From: Flavobacterium sp. ACN2
Lineage (GTDB): Bacteria > Bacteroidota > Bacteroidia > Flavobacteriales > Flavobacteriaceae
Assembly: GCF_002303885.1 (NCBI RefSeq)
Contig: NZ_MRCM01000001.1
Span: 248,001 to 312,000, forward strand
DNA: 64,000 nt
Reading direction: 5' to 3'
Numbering within the stretch: the first letter of the stretch is position 1; every line of letters starts with the position of its first letter. Made by a program: the position numbers and the translations under genes. A model generated the notes under the pieces. The model searched no databases. It saw nothing but the letters and a program-made list of their open reading frames with translations, and had not been told where the DNA came from. Below are positions 26,222 to 33,661 of this stretch, one piece after another.

Positions 26222-26372
26222 TTAGAGAAGCTAATCCAGCTGTACATTGCAACTCCTCCTTATATTTGTAATTTTTTAAGGCATAAAAGGAGCTTCCGTT
26301 GGTCGCTCTTTTACACCAAAAAAATGCAACAAATATAAGTCCGGGGTTTCCATTTCCATCTGGGCTAAAAAA
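26222..26372 (-). ncRNA. Structured intergenic element before miaA (possible Flavobacteria RNA/repeat)
   Basis: A 150-bp non-coding stretch. Read on the minus strand it begins TTAGCCCAGATGGAAATGG and ends with ACAGCTGGATTAGC. Internal arms TTATATTTGT (26260-26269) and ACAAATATAA (26330-26339) are exact reverse complements and flank a further region with GGAGC and GCTCT words. From memory the ends resemble a widely dispersed flavobacterial intergenic element; the Rfam family Flavo-1 is one candidate. Whether it acts as RNA or is a mobile-type repeat cannot be told from one copy. Confidence 0.5.
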
Positions 26373-26373
26373 T

Positions 26374-27294
26374 ATGAAATATCTAATTACCATTGTCGGA
26401 CCAACAGCTATCGGGAAAACAGCCCTGAGCATTGCTTTGGCACAGCATTTTAAATGCGAAATTGTTTCTTGCGACAGCCGTCAATTTTTTAAAGAAATGA
26501 CAATTGGAACCGCTGTTCCCAGTCAGGAAGAATTAAGTGCTGCAAAACACCATTTTATTCAAAACAAATCTATTCTCGAAATTTATACCGTTGGCGATTA
26601 CGAAAAAGAAGCACTTTCAAAACTAGAAGAATTATATCAAAATAATGATTTTGCAATTTTAATTGGCGGATCAGGTTTATACGTCGATGCTATATTAAAA
26701 GGTTTTGACGAATTTCCAGAAATTGCTCCAGAAATTCGTACCGAAGTAAATTCAAACTATGAAAAATTCGGAATCGAATATCTTCAAGAACAATTACAAA
26801 ATTTAGATCCAGATTATTATCAAAAAATAACAATCCAAAATCCGCAGACCTTACAAAATCCGCAACGAATGATGCGTTTTGTAGAAGTTTGCATTGGATC
26901 GCAAAAACCCTATTCTTCATTTCTAAATTTGAAGAAAAACAACAGAAACTTCACTCCTATTTTAATTGGCTTAGATGCCGACAGAGAAATCATCTATAGC
27001 AGAATAAACCAACGTGTCGATATTATGATGGATATGGGATTATTGGAAGAAGCCAAATCACTTTATCCTAACAAAGAGTTAAATGCTTTACAAACGGTCG
27101 GTTATAGAGAATTATTTAGTTATTTTGACGGAGATTTCACTTTGCCATTCGCAATTGAAGAAATAAAAAAGAACACACGTCGATTTTCTAAAAGACAATT
27201 AACGTGGTTTAAACGAAATGAAAACACCAAATGGTTTGATTATTCGACTGATAGAAATGAGATTATAAATTACATAGAAAATCTTCTAAAATAG
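26374..27294 (+). CDS. miaA: tRNA dimethylallyltransferase
   Basis: 306 residues. Adds a dimethylallyl group to A37 of tRNAs that read UNN codons. P-loop GPTAIGKTALSIAL at residues 8-21, then CEIVSCDSRQFFKEM, IGGSGLYVDAIL and the C-terminal QLTWFKRNE. The ATG at 26374 is chosen; the frame stays open 25 codons further up, but that part runs through the structured intergenic element and precedes the family's start. Confidence 0.95.
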   Translation: MKYLITIVGPTAIGKTALSIALAQHFKCEIVSCDSRQFFKEMTIGTAVPSQEELSAAKHHFIQNKSILEIYTVGDYEKEALSKLEELYQNNDFAILIGGSGLYVDAILKGFDEFPEIAPEIRTEVNSNYEKFGIEYLQEQLQNLDPDYYQKITIQNPQTLQNPQRMMRFVEVCIGSQKPYSSFLNLKKNNRNFTPILIGLDADREIIYSRINQRVDIMMDMGLLEEAKSLYPNKELNALQTVGYRELFSYFDGDFTLPFAIEEIKKNTRRFSKRQLTWFKRNENTKWFDYSTDRNEIINYIENLLK

Positions 27295-27373
27295 AAGTCT
27301 TTTCTCTTTCATCTTTATTCTATTTTCCACAGGAAAAATCTAAAATCAACAATCTAAAAATCTAAAATTAAAA

Positions 27374-28120
27374 ATGCCTATATCACCAAATTTCACATCA
27401 GTTTTAAGTAAAGACTGGGAAATTAATTTTACACAATGTACGCCAAATGGCTACTTAAAATACACCGATTTATGCAATCTTTTACAGCTTACGGCTGCTG
27501 CACATTCAGAAGTTGGCGGAATCAGCTTTACAGATATGCAGGAATTTGATCAGGCTTGGGTTTTAAGCAGAATGCGTGTAGAAGTAACTGCGTTACCAAA
27601 ATGGCAAGATGTTGTAACAGTAAAAACTTGGATTAATAGTCTTGAAAATTCACGTTCGGTTCGTGCACTTGAGATGTATGTAAATGGGAAAAAGATTGTT
27701 GGAAGCGAAACCTATTGGGCGGTTTTTAATACCAAAGCACGTCGTCCAGAAGCTTTAGCTTTGCCTTATGAACATTTCGAATTGTTCCCAGAAAAAAGAG
27801 CAACAACAGAAGGTTTTTCTAAAATAAATATCAACCACGAAAAAGAAGCTGTTTTCGAAAAAACAGTTTATTTATCAGATTTAGATATTGTAAACCACGT
27901 AAATAACGTAAAATACTTAGAGTGGTGTCTGGACCATGTCGATCCAAGAAGAATTATAAAACAAGAAGTAAAAAGCTTCGAAATGAATTTCATGAAAGAG
28001 CTTTCATTACAAGATAATGTGATAATTCACGAAAGCGAAGACGACGATCATACAACAGCAACATTCAGTATTACGAAAGACGATAAAACTTGTTTTGCTT
28101 TGGAGCTGCACTGGAAGTAA
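27374..28120 (+). CDS. Acyl-ACP thioesterase (double hot-dog)
   Basis: 248 residues, matches the acyl-ACP thioesterase family: N-terminal hot dog with GYLKYTDLCNLLQLTAAAHS and WVLSRMRVEV, C-terminal hot dog with DIVNHVNNVKYLEWCLD. The catalytic-type Asn/His pair is in VNHVNN. Releases free fatty acid from acyl-ACP in the cytoplasm. The 79-bp upstream gap carries tandem AATCTAAAAT words. Confidence 0.9.
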   Translation: MPISPNFTSVLSKDWEINFTQCTPNGYLKYTDLCNLLQLTAAAHSEVGGISFTDMQEFDQAWVLSRMRVEVTALPKWQDVVTVKTWINSLENSRSVRALEMYVNGKKIVGSETYWAVFNTKARRPEALALPYEHFELFPEKRATTEGFSKININHEKEAVFEKTVYLSDLDIVNHVNNVKYLEWCLDHVDPRRIIKQEVKSFEMNFMKELSLQDNVIIHESEDDDHTTATFSITKDDKTCFALELHWK

Positions 28121-28163
28121 AAGAAGTTTATAAACAAGTTTTCTTTCCTATTTTCCCGCAATA

Positions 28164-28292
28164 TTGTCATTTCGACGAAGGAGACCCGAGCGATAGCGAA
28201 TAGGCGAAGCAAATCTCCACAAGAAGCTCTACAAAGATTGTACATTCGTTGCGGAGTTACTCGCGGAGATTTCTCCTTCGTCGAAATGACAA
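28164..28292. repeat. Large palindromic intergenic repeat
   Basis: Perfect 20-bp outer arms (28164-28183 TTGTCATTTCGACGAAGGAG and 28273-28292) enclose nested inner arms based on AAATCTCC / GGAGATTT. From memory this sequence type recurs throughout Flavobacterium genomes. It fills most of the 244-bp gap between the thioesterase and TPR genes. Confidence 0.75.
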
Positions 28293-28321
28293 ACTTTATC
28301 TAAATATTCTTCATAGAACAC

Positions 28322-28356
28322 AAAAAAAAACGATGCTAAATCGCATCGTTTTTTTG
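28322..28356. terminator. Bidirectional terminator
   Basis: Stem ACGATGC / GCATCGT with A tract before and T tract after, so it can serve the thioesterase gene (plus) and the TPR gene (minus), which are convergent. Confidence 0.85.
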
Positions 28357-28364
28357 TTTAAAAA

Positions 28365-28907
28365 TTACTTTGATTTCTTTTTAGAGCCTTTCTTAGATTT
28401 ATCCTCTTTCTTCTCTTTCTTCTTTTTCAACAAACCAACTTTACCTTTAATTCTTTTCTCAACTTCACTAATTCCAGAGTCATAATCATGCTGAATAGAA
28501 TATAATTTTGCTTGCTTAATTTCTTTTAAAGCTTCTTTAAATTTGTGCTGTACTTCTAACAGAATTGTTTTTTTGATGTAAATTTCAGACTTGTTTATTC
28601 CTTTTACAGTTAAAGCAAAATCAATTAGCTTTTGAGCTTCTTCATAATCTTCATTCACAATCAAGGTTTGCAAATAATACGGATATACTTCAAGAGCATG
28701 AATATTAATAGATAAAGCTTGCTGAAAATAAGATTTCGCCTCTTCATAATTCATTAATTGTTCTGCCTGAATTCTTCCGTATAAACACAAAACCATTGTA
28801 TTTTTTGAATCATAAGAAAAAGCATAATCCAAAGATTCTATAGTTTCTTCAAGCGAATAAGGATAATTATCCAACGCTTGAAAAAGGTATTTATCAATTG
28901 TTTTCAT
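28365..28907 (-). CDS. TPR-repeat protein with Lys-rich tail
   Basis: 180 residues. About three tetratricopeptide-like repeats (YEEAKSYFQQALSINIHALE, YEEAQKLIDFALTV, FKEALKEIKQAKLYSI) are followed by a tail made almost entirely of Lys, Glu, Ser and Gly (residues about 158-180). No signal peptide. Function unknown. It starts 73 bp after prfH and may be read from the same transcript, but the gap holds an inverted repeat (TTGGTCGC/GCGACCAA) and membership of the rtcB-prfH operon is not established. Confidence 0.75.
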   Translation of the reverse strand: MKTIDKYLFQALDNYPYSLEETIESLDYAFSYDSKNTMVLCLYGRIQAEQLMNYEEAKSYFQQALSINIHALEVYPYYLQTLIVNEDYEEAQKLIDFALTVKGINKSEIYIKKTILLEVQHKFKEALKEIKQAKLYSIQHDYDSGISEVEKRIKGKVGLLKKKKEKKEDKSKKGSKKKSK

Positions 28908-28980
28908 TTTATGTGTCTATTTATTGTTTTTTTGGTCGCTTACAATTTGCATATCACCATTCTTTTCTGCGACCAAGTTT

Positions 28981-29670
28981 TTAATTATGCTCATTTCGTA
29001 AATCGTTTTTTAATTTCTGACGAGTCCCTTTGTAACTTTTCTCCACTTTATTCTTTTTAAAATCACTTCCGGCAAAAACTCTCACTGGATTTCCTCGTTG
29101 TACATTGAGCTGATTTTCCCATTGTTGTCCCACATGATTTTTAAGCTGAATCAGTTTCTCGTCTTCTAGTTTTTTAAGCAACCTTTCTGTTGCCAATTTT
29201 TTGTTTTGGTGCTGCGAACGGCTGTCCATAGAAACTACTGCAATTCCGGTTGGAATATGCGTTGCTCTGATTGCCGAACTTACTTTATTTACGTGCTGAC
29301 CACCCGCACCAGAACTTCTCATGGCCTGATATTGAATATCATTTTCAGAAAATAAGTTATTTTTCTGTTGTTCAATTTCAAAGATTCCAATAAACCAGTT
29401 TTTGCGTTTGTGCATTTTCCTAAACTGACTTTGTCCAATCCATTGAACTGTTCCTATCCAAGAATTCACAAACTGATCAGCGTTCTTTCCTTTTATAGCG
29501 ATTGAAGCTGTTTCTACAGTTCCGTTTTCAGTTCCTGCTTCTCTTTGCAGCAAAACAGTTTCCAATTGCTGTTCTTGTGCTTCTTCAAGTACTTTTTTAA
29601 GCACTTGGGCAACTACCCAAGTGCATTCTGCAGGTCCGCGACCCGCTGTTATCTGAATTATTTTTTCCAT
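28981..29670 (-). CDS. prfH: Peptide chain release factor homolog PrfH
   Basis: 229 residues. Class-I release-factor-like protein without the N-terminal domain and anticodon-mimic part. The peptidyl-transferase motif GGQ is at residues 123-125 ([20 protein letters not shown]), followed by SRSQHQNK. PrfH proteins free the nascent chain from ribosomes whose 16S decoding centre has been cut, so that RtcB can reseal the RNA. Its start overlaps the end of the zinc-ribbon gene by 13 bp, hence translational coupling. Last gene of the four-gene repair operon. Confidence 0.92.
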   Translation of the reverse strand: MEKIIQITAGRGPAECTWVVAQVLKKVLEEAQEQQLETVLLQREAGTENGTVETASIAIKGKNADQFVNSWIGTVQWIGQSQFRKMHKRKNWFIGIFEIEQQKNNLFSENDIQYQAMRSSGAGGQHVNKVSSAIRATHIPTGIAVVSMDSRSQHQNKKLATERLLKKLEDEKLIQLKNHVGQQWENQLNVQRGNPVRVFAGSDFKKNKVEKSYKGTRQKLKNDLRNEHN

Positions 29671-30272
29671 TTCTTTAAAACTTTTAGCAGCTTTTCTCTA
29701 TTTTTTGCTGCTTTTACAAATTGCGGTAAGCGAGAGACTAGGCTTGAATTGTAATTTGCTTTTGAATTGCGTTCTCTTAAATCAGCCTGAATATATCTTT
29801 CCAGATAATCAATATGATCTTGATTATAAGCCCAGAAAACATTTCCGCCAATCTCTTTTTGAAACCAAAGCGGTAAGTTATAGTGTTGTTCCATTGCTAA
29901 ACCATCTTCTACTTTTGAATCCTGTAAAAACACTTTAATTTTTGGTTTCCATTCTTCGTGAAAGCTACAATGCGGACATTTTGCTCTATACTTCTCTGGT
30001 TTTTCTTTTAATGGTTGTGATTCAAATTCATATTGTTCATAACAATTGTTGCAATATGGATTTCCATAAGCTACGTATTGACAAATAGGTTTTTCAAGCT
30101 TGTAAAAGCAATTTTTACATTCAAAAACATTCGAATAATTATAACATTTACCACATTCACAATCTATTTTACTTCTCTTGACACTAGATTTAGATTCACA
30201 TTTTGGACATCTTACAAAAATCTCATTTGCAAAATGTCCTAACCATTTATTTTCATCTTGAAATCTTTCCAT
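29658..30272 (-). CDS. Cysteine-rich zinc-ribbon protein of the rtcB-prfH operon
   Basis: 204 residues, family not firmly recognised. Residues 22-102 hold 12 cysteines: CPKC (22/25), CECGKC (38/40/43), CKNC (52/55), Cys64, CNNC (74/77), CPHC (99/102), enough for three zinc ribbons. The C-terminal part [20 protein letters not shown] ... [10 protein letters not shown] resembles small proteins often misnamed PriA-like in databases. No catalytic motif is visible. Its position, 11 bp after rtcB and overlapping prfH, points to a function in RNA or ribosome binding during repair. This is inference. Confidence 0.8.
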   Translation of the reverse strand: MERFQDENKWLGHFANEIFVRCPKCESKSSVKRSKIDCECGKCYNYSNVFECKNCFYKLEKPICQYVAYGNPYCNNCYEQYEFESQPLKEKPEKYRAKCPHCSFHEEWKPKIKVFLQDSKVEDGLAMEQHYNLPLWFQKEIGGNVFWAYNQDHIDYLERYIQADLRERNSKANYNSSLVSRLPQFVKAAKNREKLLKVLKKWKK

Positions 30273-30283
30273 AATCTTAATTT

Positions 30284-31675
30284 TTAGCGGTCCATTCTAA
30301 CAATTTTAGGCGTAAATGTTCCCAAAACTTCCACTAATTCTGTTTGGTTAGCCATTACTTTTTCAATGTCTTTGTATGCCATTGGCGCTTCGTCAATATT
30401 ACCGCCAATTAAGGTTACATCGTTGGCTTTCAAAACCTTTTTGATTTCACTTTGCGTAAAAGTACTTTTGCATTTGGCTCTCGAAAACAAACGTCCAGCA
30501 CCATGCGAAGCAGAGTTTAAACTTTCAGCATTTCCTTTTCCTTTTACAATAAAACCTGGCGCTGTCATAGAACCTGGAATAATTCCCAATTGTCCTTCAC
30601 CCGCAGGTGTAGCTCCTTTTCTATGTACAATACATTCCTGACCATTTACCATTTCTTTCCAAGCAAAATTGTGGTGATTTTCTATTGTTACCACTACTCT
30701 TTTTCCAATCGCTTTGGCAATTCTTCTATGAATATCATCATGACAAGCCTTTGCATATTCTCCAGCCAAATTCATAGCCAGCCAATATTCCTGACCATCA
30801 TGTGTATTCAAGTCTAGCCAAGCTAAATGTTGTACATTTTTTGGCAACGGACATTGTTTTGTGGCCAAATAAGTGTAATGTTTCGCAATATTAGCACCCA
30901 ATCCGCGGGAACCACTATGTGATAAAACAGCAAAATATTCTCCTTTTTCCAATTTCCATTCGTTTTCTGGATTATCGATTTTTGCAATTCCGAATTCTAC
31001 AAAATGATTTCCTCCGCCTGAAGTCCCCAATTGTTTGTAAGCTTTTGGTAAAAGATTCTTTAACAACGGAATATCCTTGAATTCACTTTTATAAAATACT
31101 TCATGATCTACTCTTGAAGCATGCGTCTCGTACATTCCAAACTTTGTATTGTCTTTCAAAATAGCTTCTAATTGATGTTCTTTTCCTTTGAAATGAGAAG
31201 CTGGCAAATCAAAAATGGAAAGACTCATTCTGCATCCAATATCAACACCAACTCCGTACGGAATCACAGCATTGTCCGTTGCTAAAACGCCTCCAATTGG
31301 CAATCCGTAGCCTGAATGCGCATCTGGCATTAAAGCTCCAGCAACTGATACTGGGAGTTTCAGCGAATCGTACAATTGAAATTTAGCCTGTTCGTCTATT
31401 TCATTCTCACCAAAAATTTTAAAAGGCGCTCTTGTATTTTTAAGTTGATGCATTCTTACCTGAACAGGTTTGATTAAACCTTCGGCTACTTTACCCCAAG
31501 TTCCATTTCCTTCATATTTTTCAGGATTTAACAATACATCTTTTGCTTCTGTTAGAATAGATTCCTTTTTTTCTCTTTTTCTATATCTGTTTATCTGCCC
31601 TAAGGCGATATTTATTGAATTGTTTTTTGGAAAACCTAATTTAATCAGGTCTTTTCCAGATAATTTATTTCCCAT
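30284..31675 (-). CDS. rtcB: RtcB-type RNA ligase (ribosome repair type)
   Basis: 463 residues. GTP/Mn-dependent ligase that joins RNA 3'-phosphate or 2',3'-cyclic phosphate to 5'-OH ends. Metal and nucleotide motifs: MPDAHSGYGLPIGGV, GVDIGCRMS, TSGGGNHFVEFG, LSHSGSRGLG, ENHHNFAW, and the guanylylated histidine His351 in VHRKGATPAGEG. Its start overlaps the upstream basic ORF by 11 bp; the zinc-ribbon gene follows after 11 bp. With PrfH in the same operon, the likely substrate is 16S rRNA cut in the decoding centre by an E3-like ribotoxin, rather than tRNA. Confidence 0.95.
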   Translation of the reverse strand: MGNKLSGKDLIKLGFPKNNSINIALGQINRYRKREKKESILTEAKDVLLNPEKYEGNGTWGKVAEGLIKPVQVRMHQLKNTRAPFKIFGENEIDEQAKFQLYDSLKLPVSVAGALMPDAHSGYGLPIGGVLATDNAVIPYGVGVDIGCRMSLSIFDLPASHFKGKEHQLEAILKDNTKFGMYETHASRVDHEVFYKSEFKDIPLLKNLLPKAYKQLGTSGGGNHFVEFGIAKIDNPENEWKLEKGEYFAVLSHSGSRGLGANIAKHYTYLATKQCPLPKNVQHLAWLDLNTHDGQEYWLAMNLAGEYAKACHDDIHRRIAKAIGKRVVVTIENHHNFAWKEMVNGQECIVHRKGATPAGEGQLGIIPGSMTAPGFIVKGKGNAESLNSASHGAGRLFSRAKCKSTFTQSEIKKVLKANDVTLIGGNIDEAPMAYKDIEKVMANQTELVEVLGTFTPKIVRMDR

Positions 31676-32444
31676 GATTTTCTATCATTTCATCTGCATA
31701 TTGCTGATATAAAGCATGCAGACTTTTATTTTTAATTGGGCTTATCTCTTTTGGATTCTCCTTTTCATAGTAACTCCATTTATGAGAACTGCCGTGTATT
31801 AATCTATTTATTTTATCTCTCAGATTATGATTAACAATATAATTGTCAAGAAGCTGAATTTCACTTTCCAAATCCGAATCGACCATCTTAGTATGTGTTA
31901 TCATATAAGGGCTTACGCGAAGAACATATCGCCAAGGTTCGTTAAATACATAATGAATTCTGTATCGTTTAAAATTGCTGCACCAACGTTCCCTTTTATA
32001 AAAATGTGCTTTTTCTTTTTCGGTCAATTCTAATTTTGAACTTCTCCATTCCCATTCCGAAAATTCTTTTACCGTTTGGAGTTTTTCAACATACAGATGT
32101 TTTCTTTTTCTCTTTTTCTTTCGTTTAAAAGATTTTTCAGAAGAAAACTGCCATGTGTTTATTTTTTCCAATAATTCTCTGTAAAACGGAGCTTCACTAG
32201 ATCTAGCAATATCATCTCTTAATTTAAAATTACGTTGCCAGCCTTTTTGATACGGAATTTCCAAAGGAACCAATGGTAAGTCTTTACGCTTTTTCCAAAG
32301 GTCGATTTCAAGTTTTCTTAACTGGATTAATTGTTTTTCAAAATCTTCTTTTACTAATCTTTTCTTTTTTCTTTTACTTTTAAAACGAGTACATAATGAA
32401 TACTCGTCTACCGTATAATTTTCCATAAAAAAATTATCGTGCAT
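31665..32444 (-). CDS. Highly basic protein of unknown function, first gene of the rtcB-prfH operon
   Basis: 259 residues (253 if the second Met, residue 7, is used). No family recognised. Very rich in Lys, Arg and Trp with two basic clusters (residues 22-29 KSKRKKKR and 107-115 KRKKKRKRK) and aromatic pairs such as WEW and YVFNEPWRYVLR. No signal peptide or membrane segment. The 3' end overlaps rtcB by 11 bp. Its composition fits an RNA- or ribosome-binding protein; that reading is inferred. Confidence 0.75.
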   Translation of the reverse strand: MHDNFFMENYTVDEYSLCTRFKSKRKKKRLVKEDFEKQLIQLRKLEIDLWKKRKDLPLVPLEIPYQKGWQRNFKLRDDIARSSEAPFYRELLEKINTWQFSSEKSFKRKKKRKRKHLYVEKLQTVKEFSEWEWRSSKLELTEKEKAHFYKRERWCSNFKRYRIHYVFNEPWRYVLRVSPYMITHTKMVDSDLESEIQLLDNYIVNHNLRDKINRLIHGSSHKWSYYEKENPKEISPIKNKSLHALYQQYADEMIENHGK

Positions 32445-32472
32445 TAAATTAATAGCCCCAAAAGGCCAAACT

Positions 32473-32492
32473 ATTTATCCTGACGGATAAAT
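32473..32492. promoter_or_regulatory. Candidate operator before the rtcB-prfH operon
   Basis: A perfect inverted repeat ATTTATCC-TGAC-GGATAAAT, 29-48 bp before the first gene. On the minus strand it is followed directly by TAGTTTGGCC, a near match to a -7 box (one base short in the spacer). A repressor or activator site is plausible; no regulator gene is adjacent. Confidence 0.4.
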
Positions 32493-32534
32493 TCTAAAAA
32501 TCGATTTTCGGGAAAATTTTGAAGAGTCTAGAAT

Positions 32535-32572
32535 AAAAAAAAGCCCGAAACTTATTGTCTTCGGGCTTTTTT
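32535..32572 (-). terminator. Terminator of the small upstream transcription unit
   Basis: Stem AAAAAAGCCCGAA / TTCGGGCTTTTTT with a 10-nt loop, 20 bp past the stop of the 27-codon frame and before the rtcB operon. Confidence 0.8.
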
Positions 32573-32592
32573 ATATATCTAAAAATATATTT

Positions 32593-32676
32593 CTAGGATT
32601 GAAATAAGCCACGAAGAATTGCTTCACCAAATACGTTTGGTGTAAAGCTCTGAGATGTCAATGTAAGTACAAACAT
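32593..32676 (-). CDS. Possible 27-residue small protein
   Basis: ATG at 32676, TAG at 32593-32595; the peptide begins MFVLTLTSQSFTPN and ends LRGLFQS. It has an A-rich ribosome-binding region typical of the phylum (ACGAAGAAAAA), a promoter match 40 bp upstream and its own terminator. The whole unit would be about 175 nt. A free-standing small protein, a leader for the rtcB operon, or a small RNA are all possible. Confidence 0.45.
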   Translation of the reverse strand: MFVLTLTSQSFTPNVFGEAILRGLFQS

Positions 32677-32716
32677 TTTTTCTTCGTTTTTAAAGGGTTA
32701 TTATTTTTTTCTTGTG

Positions 32717-32749
32717 CAAATATTCATAATACTTTTTTGATTTTCCAAA
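32717..32749 (-). promoter_or_regulatory. Promoter match for the small transcription unit
   Basis: Minus strand: TTTG (32746-32749), 21-nt spacer, AATATTTG (32717-32724), one mismatch from TAnnTTTG. It supports the reality of the 27-codon unit but is not decisive alone. Confidence 0.45.
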
Positions 32750-32891
32750 TTTATTTAAAGAAAATCCTTCAAAATAAATTTCACCAATATATTTTGAGCT
32801 TTTAAAACCAACACTATTGTTTTTAGAATCAAACAATTAAAAGCAAATCTATATCACAAAAAATAAATCAAAATATTTTAATTTAATGCAT

Positions 32892-32918
32892 AAAAAAAGC
32901 CCTGATTTCTCAGAGCTT
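32892..32918 (-). terminator. Terminator of the two-component operon
   Basis: Minus strand AAGCTCTGA-GAAA-TCAGGGCTT followed by T7, 24 bp past the response-regulator stop. Confidence 0.75.
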
Positions 32919-32941
32919 ATCTATTTTTTTTTGCTGAATGA

Positions 32942-33658
32942 TTATTCAGAAACTTTGCTTTTTATTACCAATCTGAAACCTTCACCGTGAATGTTTAAGA
33001 TTTCAACATCTTCATCTGCTTTTAGATATTTTCTCAATTTAGCGATGTAAACGTCCATACTTCTCGATGTAAAATAGTTATCATCTCTCCAGATTTTTGT
33101 TAAAGCTAATTCTCTTGGCATTAAATCATTTTCATGAAGAATAAGCATTTTTAACAATTCATTTTCTTTTGGAGACAATTTAATTGGCTCTTCATCTTGG
33201 AAAGTCAAGAATCTTAGTTTTGAATTTAGGTGGAATTTTCCAATATTAAACTCAAACTGTACTTGTTCTGCTTTTGTATCAGCTGATTTTCTCTGAATGA
33301 TTGCTTTAATCTTCATCAAAAGTACTTCTGAATCAAAAGGTTTATTTAAATAGTCGTCTGCACCAGCTTTATACCCTTTTAACACATCTTCTTTCATAGA
33401 TTTTGCTGTTAAAAAGATAATTGGCACTTCACTGTTCTTCTCTCTAATTTCTTTGGCCAAAGTATAACCATCTTTATAAGGCATCATTACGTCAAGAATA
33501 CATAAATCGTAAACATCTTTCTTGAACTTCTCGAAACCTTCCATACCGTTTTTAGCTAAAGTAACTTCAAAGTCATTTAACATTAGATAATCTTTAAGAA
33601 CCGCCCCAAAATTTAGGTCATCTTCTACTAAAAGTATTCTTTTGTTAGTATTTTCCAT
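32942..33658 (-). CDS. OmpR-family response regulator (RprY-like)
   Basis: 238 residues. Receiver domain with acidic pair Glu12-Asp13-Asp14 and phospho-acceptor Asp56 (LCILDVMMPYKDG), conserved Thr/Lys positions (FLTAKSM, YLNKPFDSE). The C-terminal winged helix (SPKENELLKMLILHENDLMPRELALTKIWRDD, SMDVYIAKLRKYLKAD) is OmpR type. Partner kinase gene lies 3 bp upstream in the same operon. The pair resembles RprXY of Bacteroides, an essential system in some relatives. Confidence 0.93.
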   Translation of the reverse strand: MENTNKRILLVEDDLNFGAVLKDYLMLNDFEVTLAKNGMEGFEKFKKDVYDLCILDVMMPYKDGYTLAKEIREKNSEVPIIFLTAKSMKEDVLKGYKAGADDYLNKPFDSEVLLMKIKAIIQRKSADTKAEQVQFEFNIGKFHLNSKLRFLTFQDEEPIKLSPKENELLKMLILHENDLMPRELALTKIWRDDNYFTSRSMDVYIAKLRKYLKADEDVEILNIHGEGFRLVIKSKVSE

Positions 33659-33661
33659 ATT

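Noticed and set aside
26299..26373. N-terminal extension of miaA by 25 codons
   Set aside because: The extension runs through the structured intergenic element and lies before the P-loop strand where MiaA normally begins.
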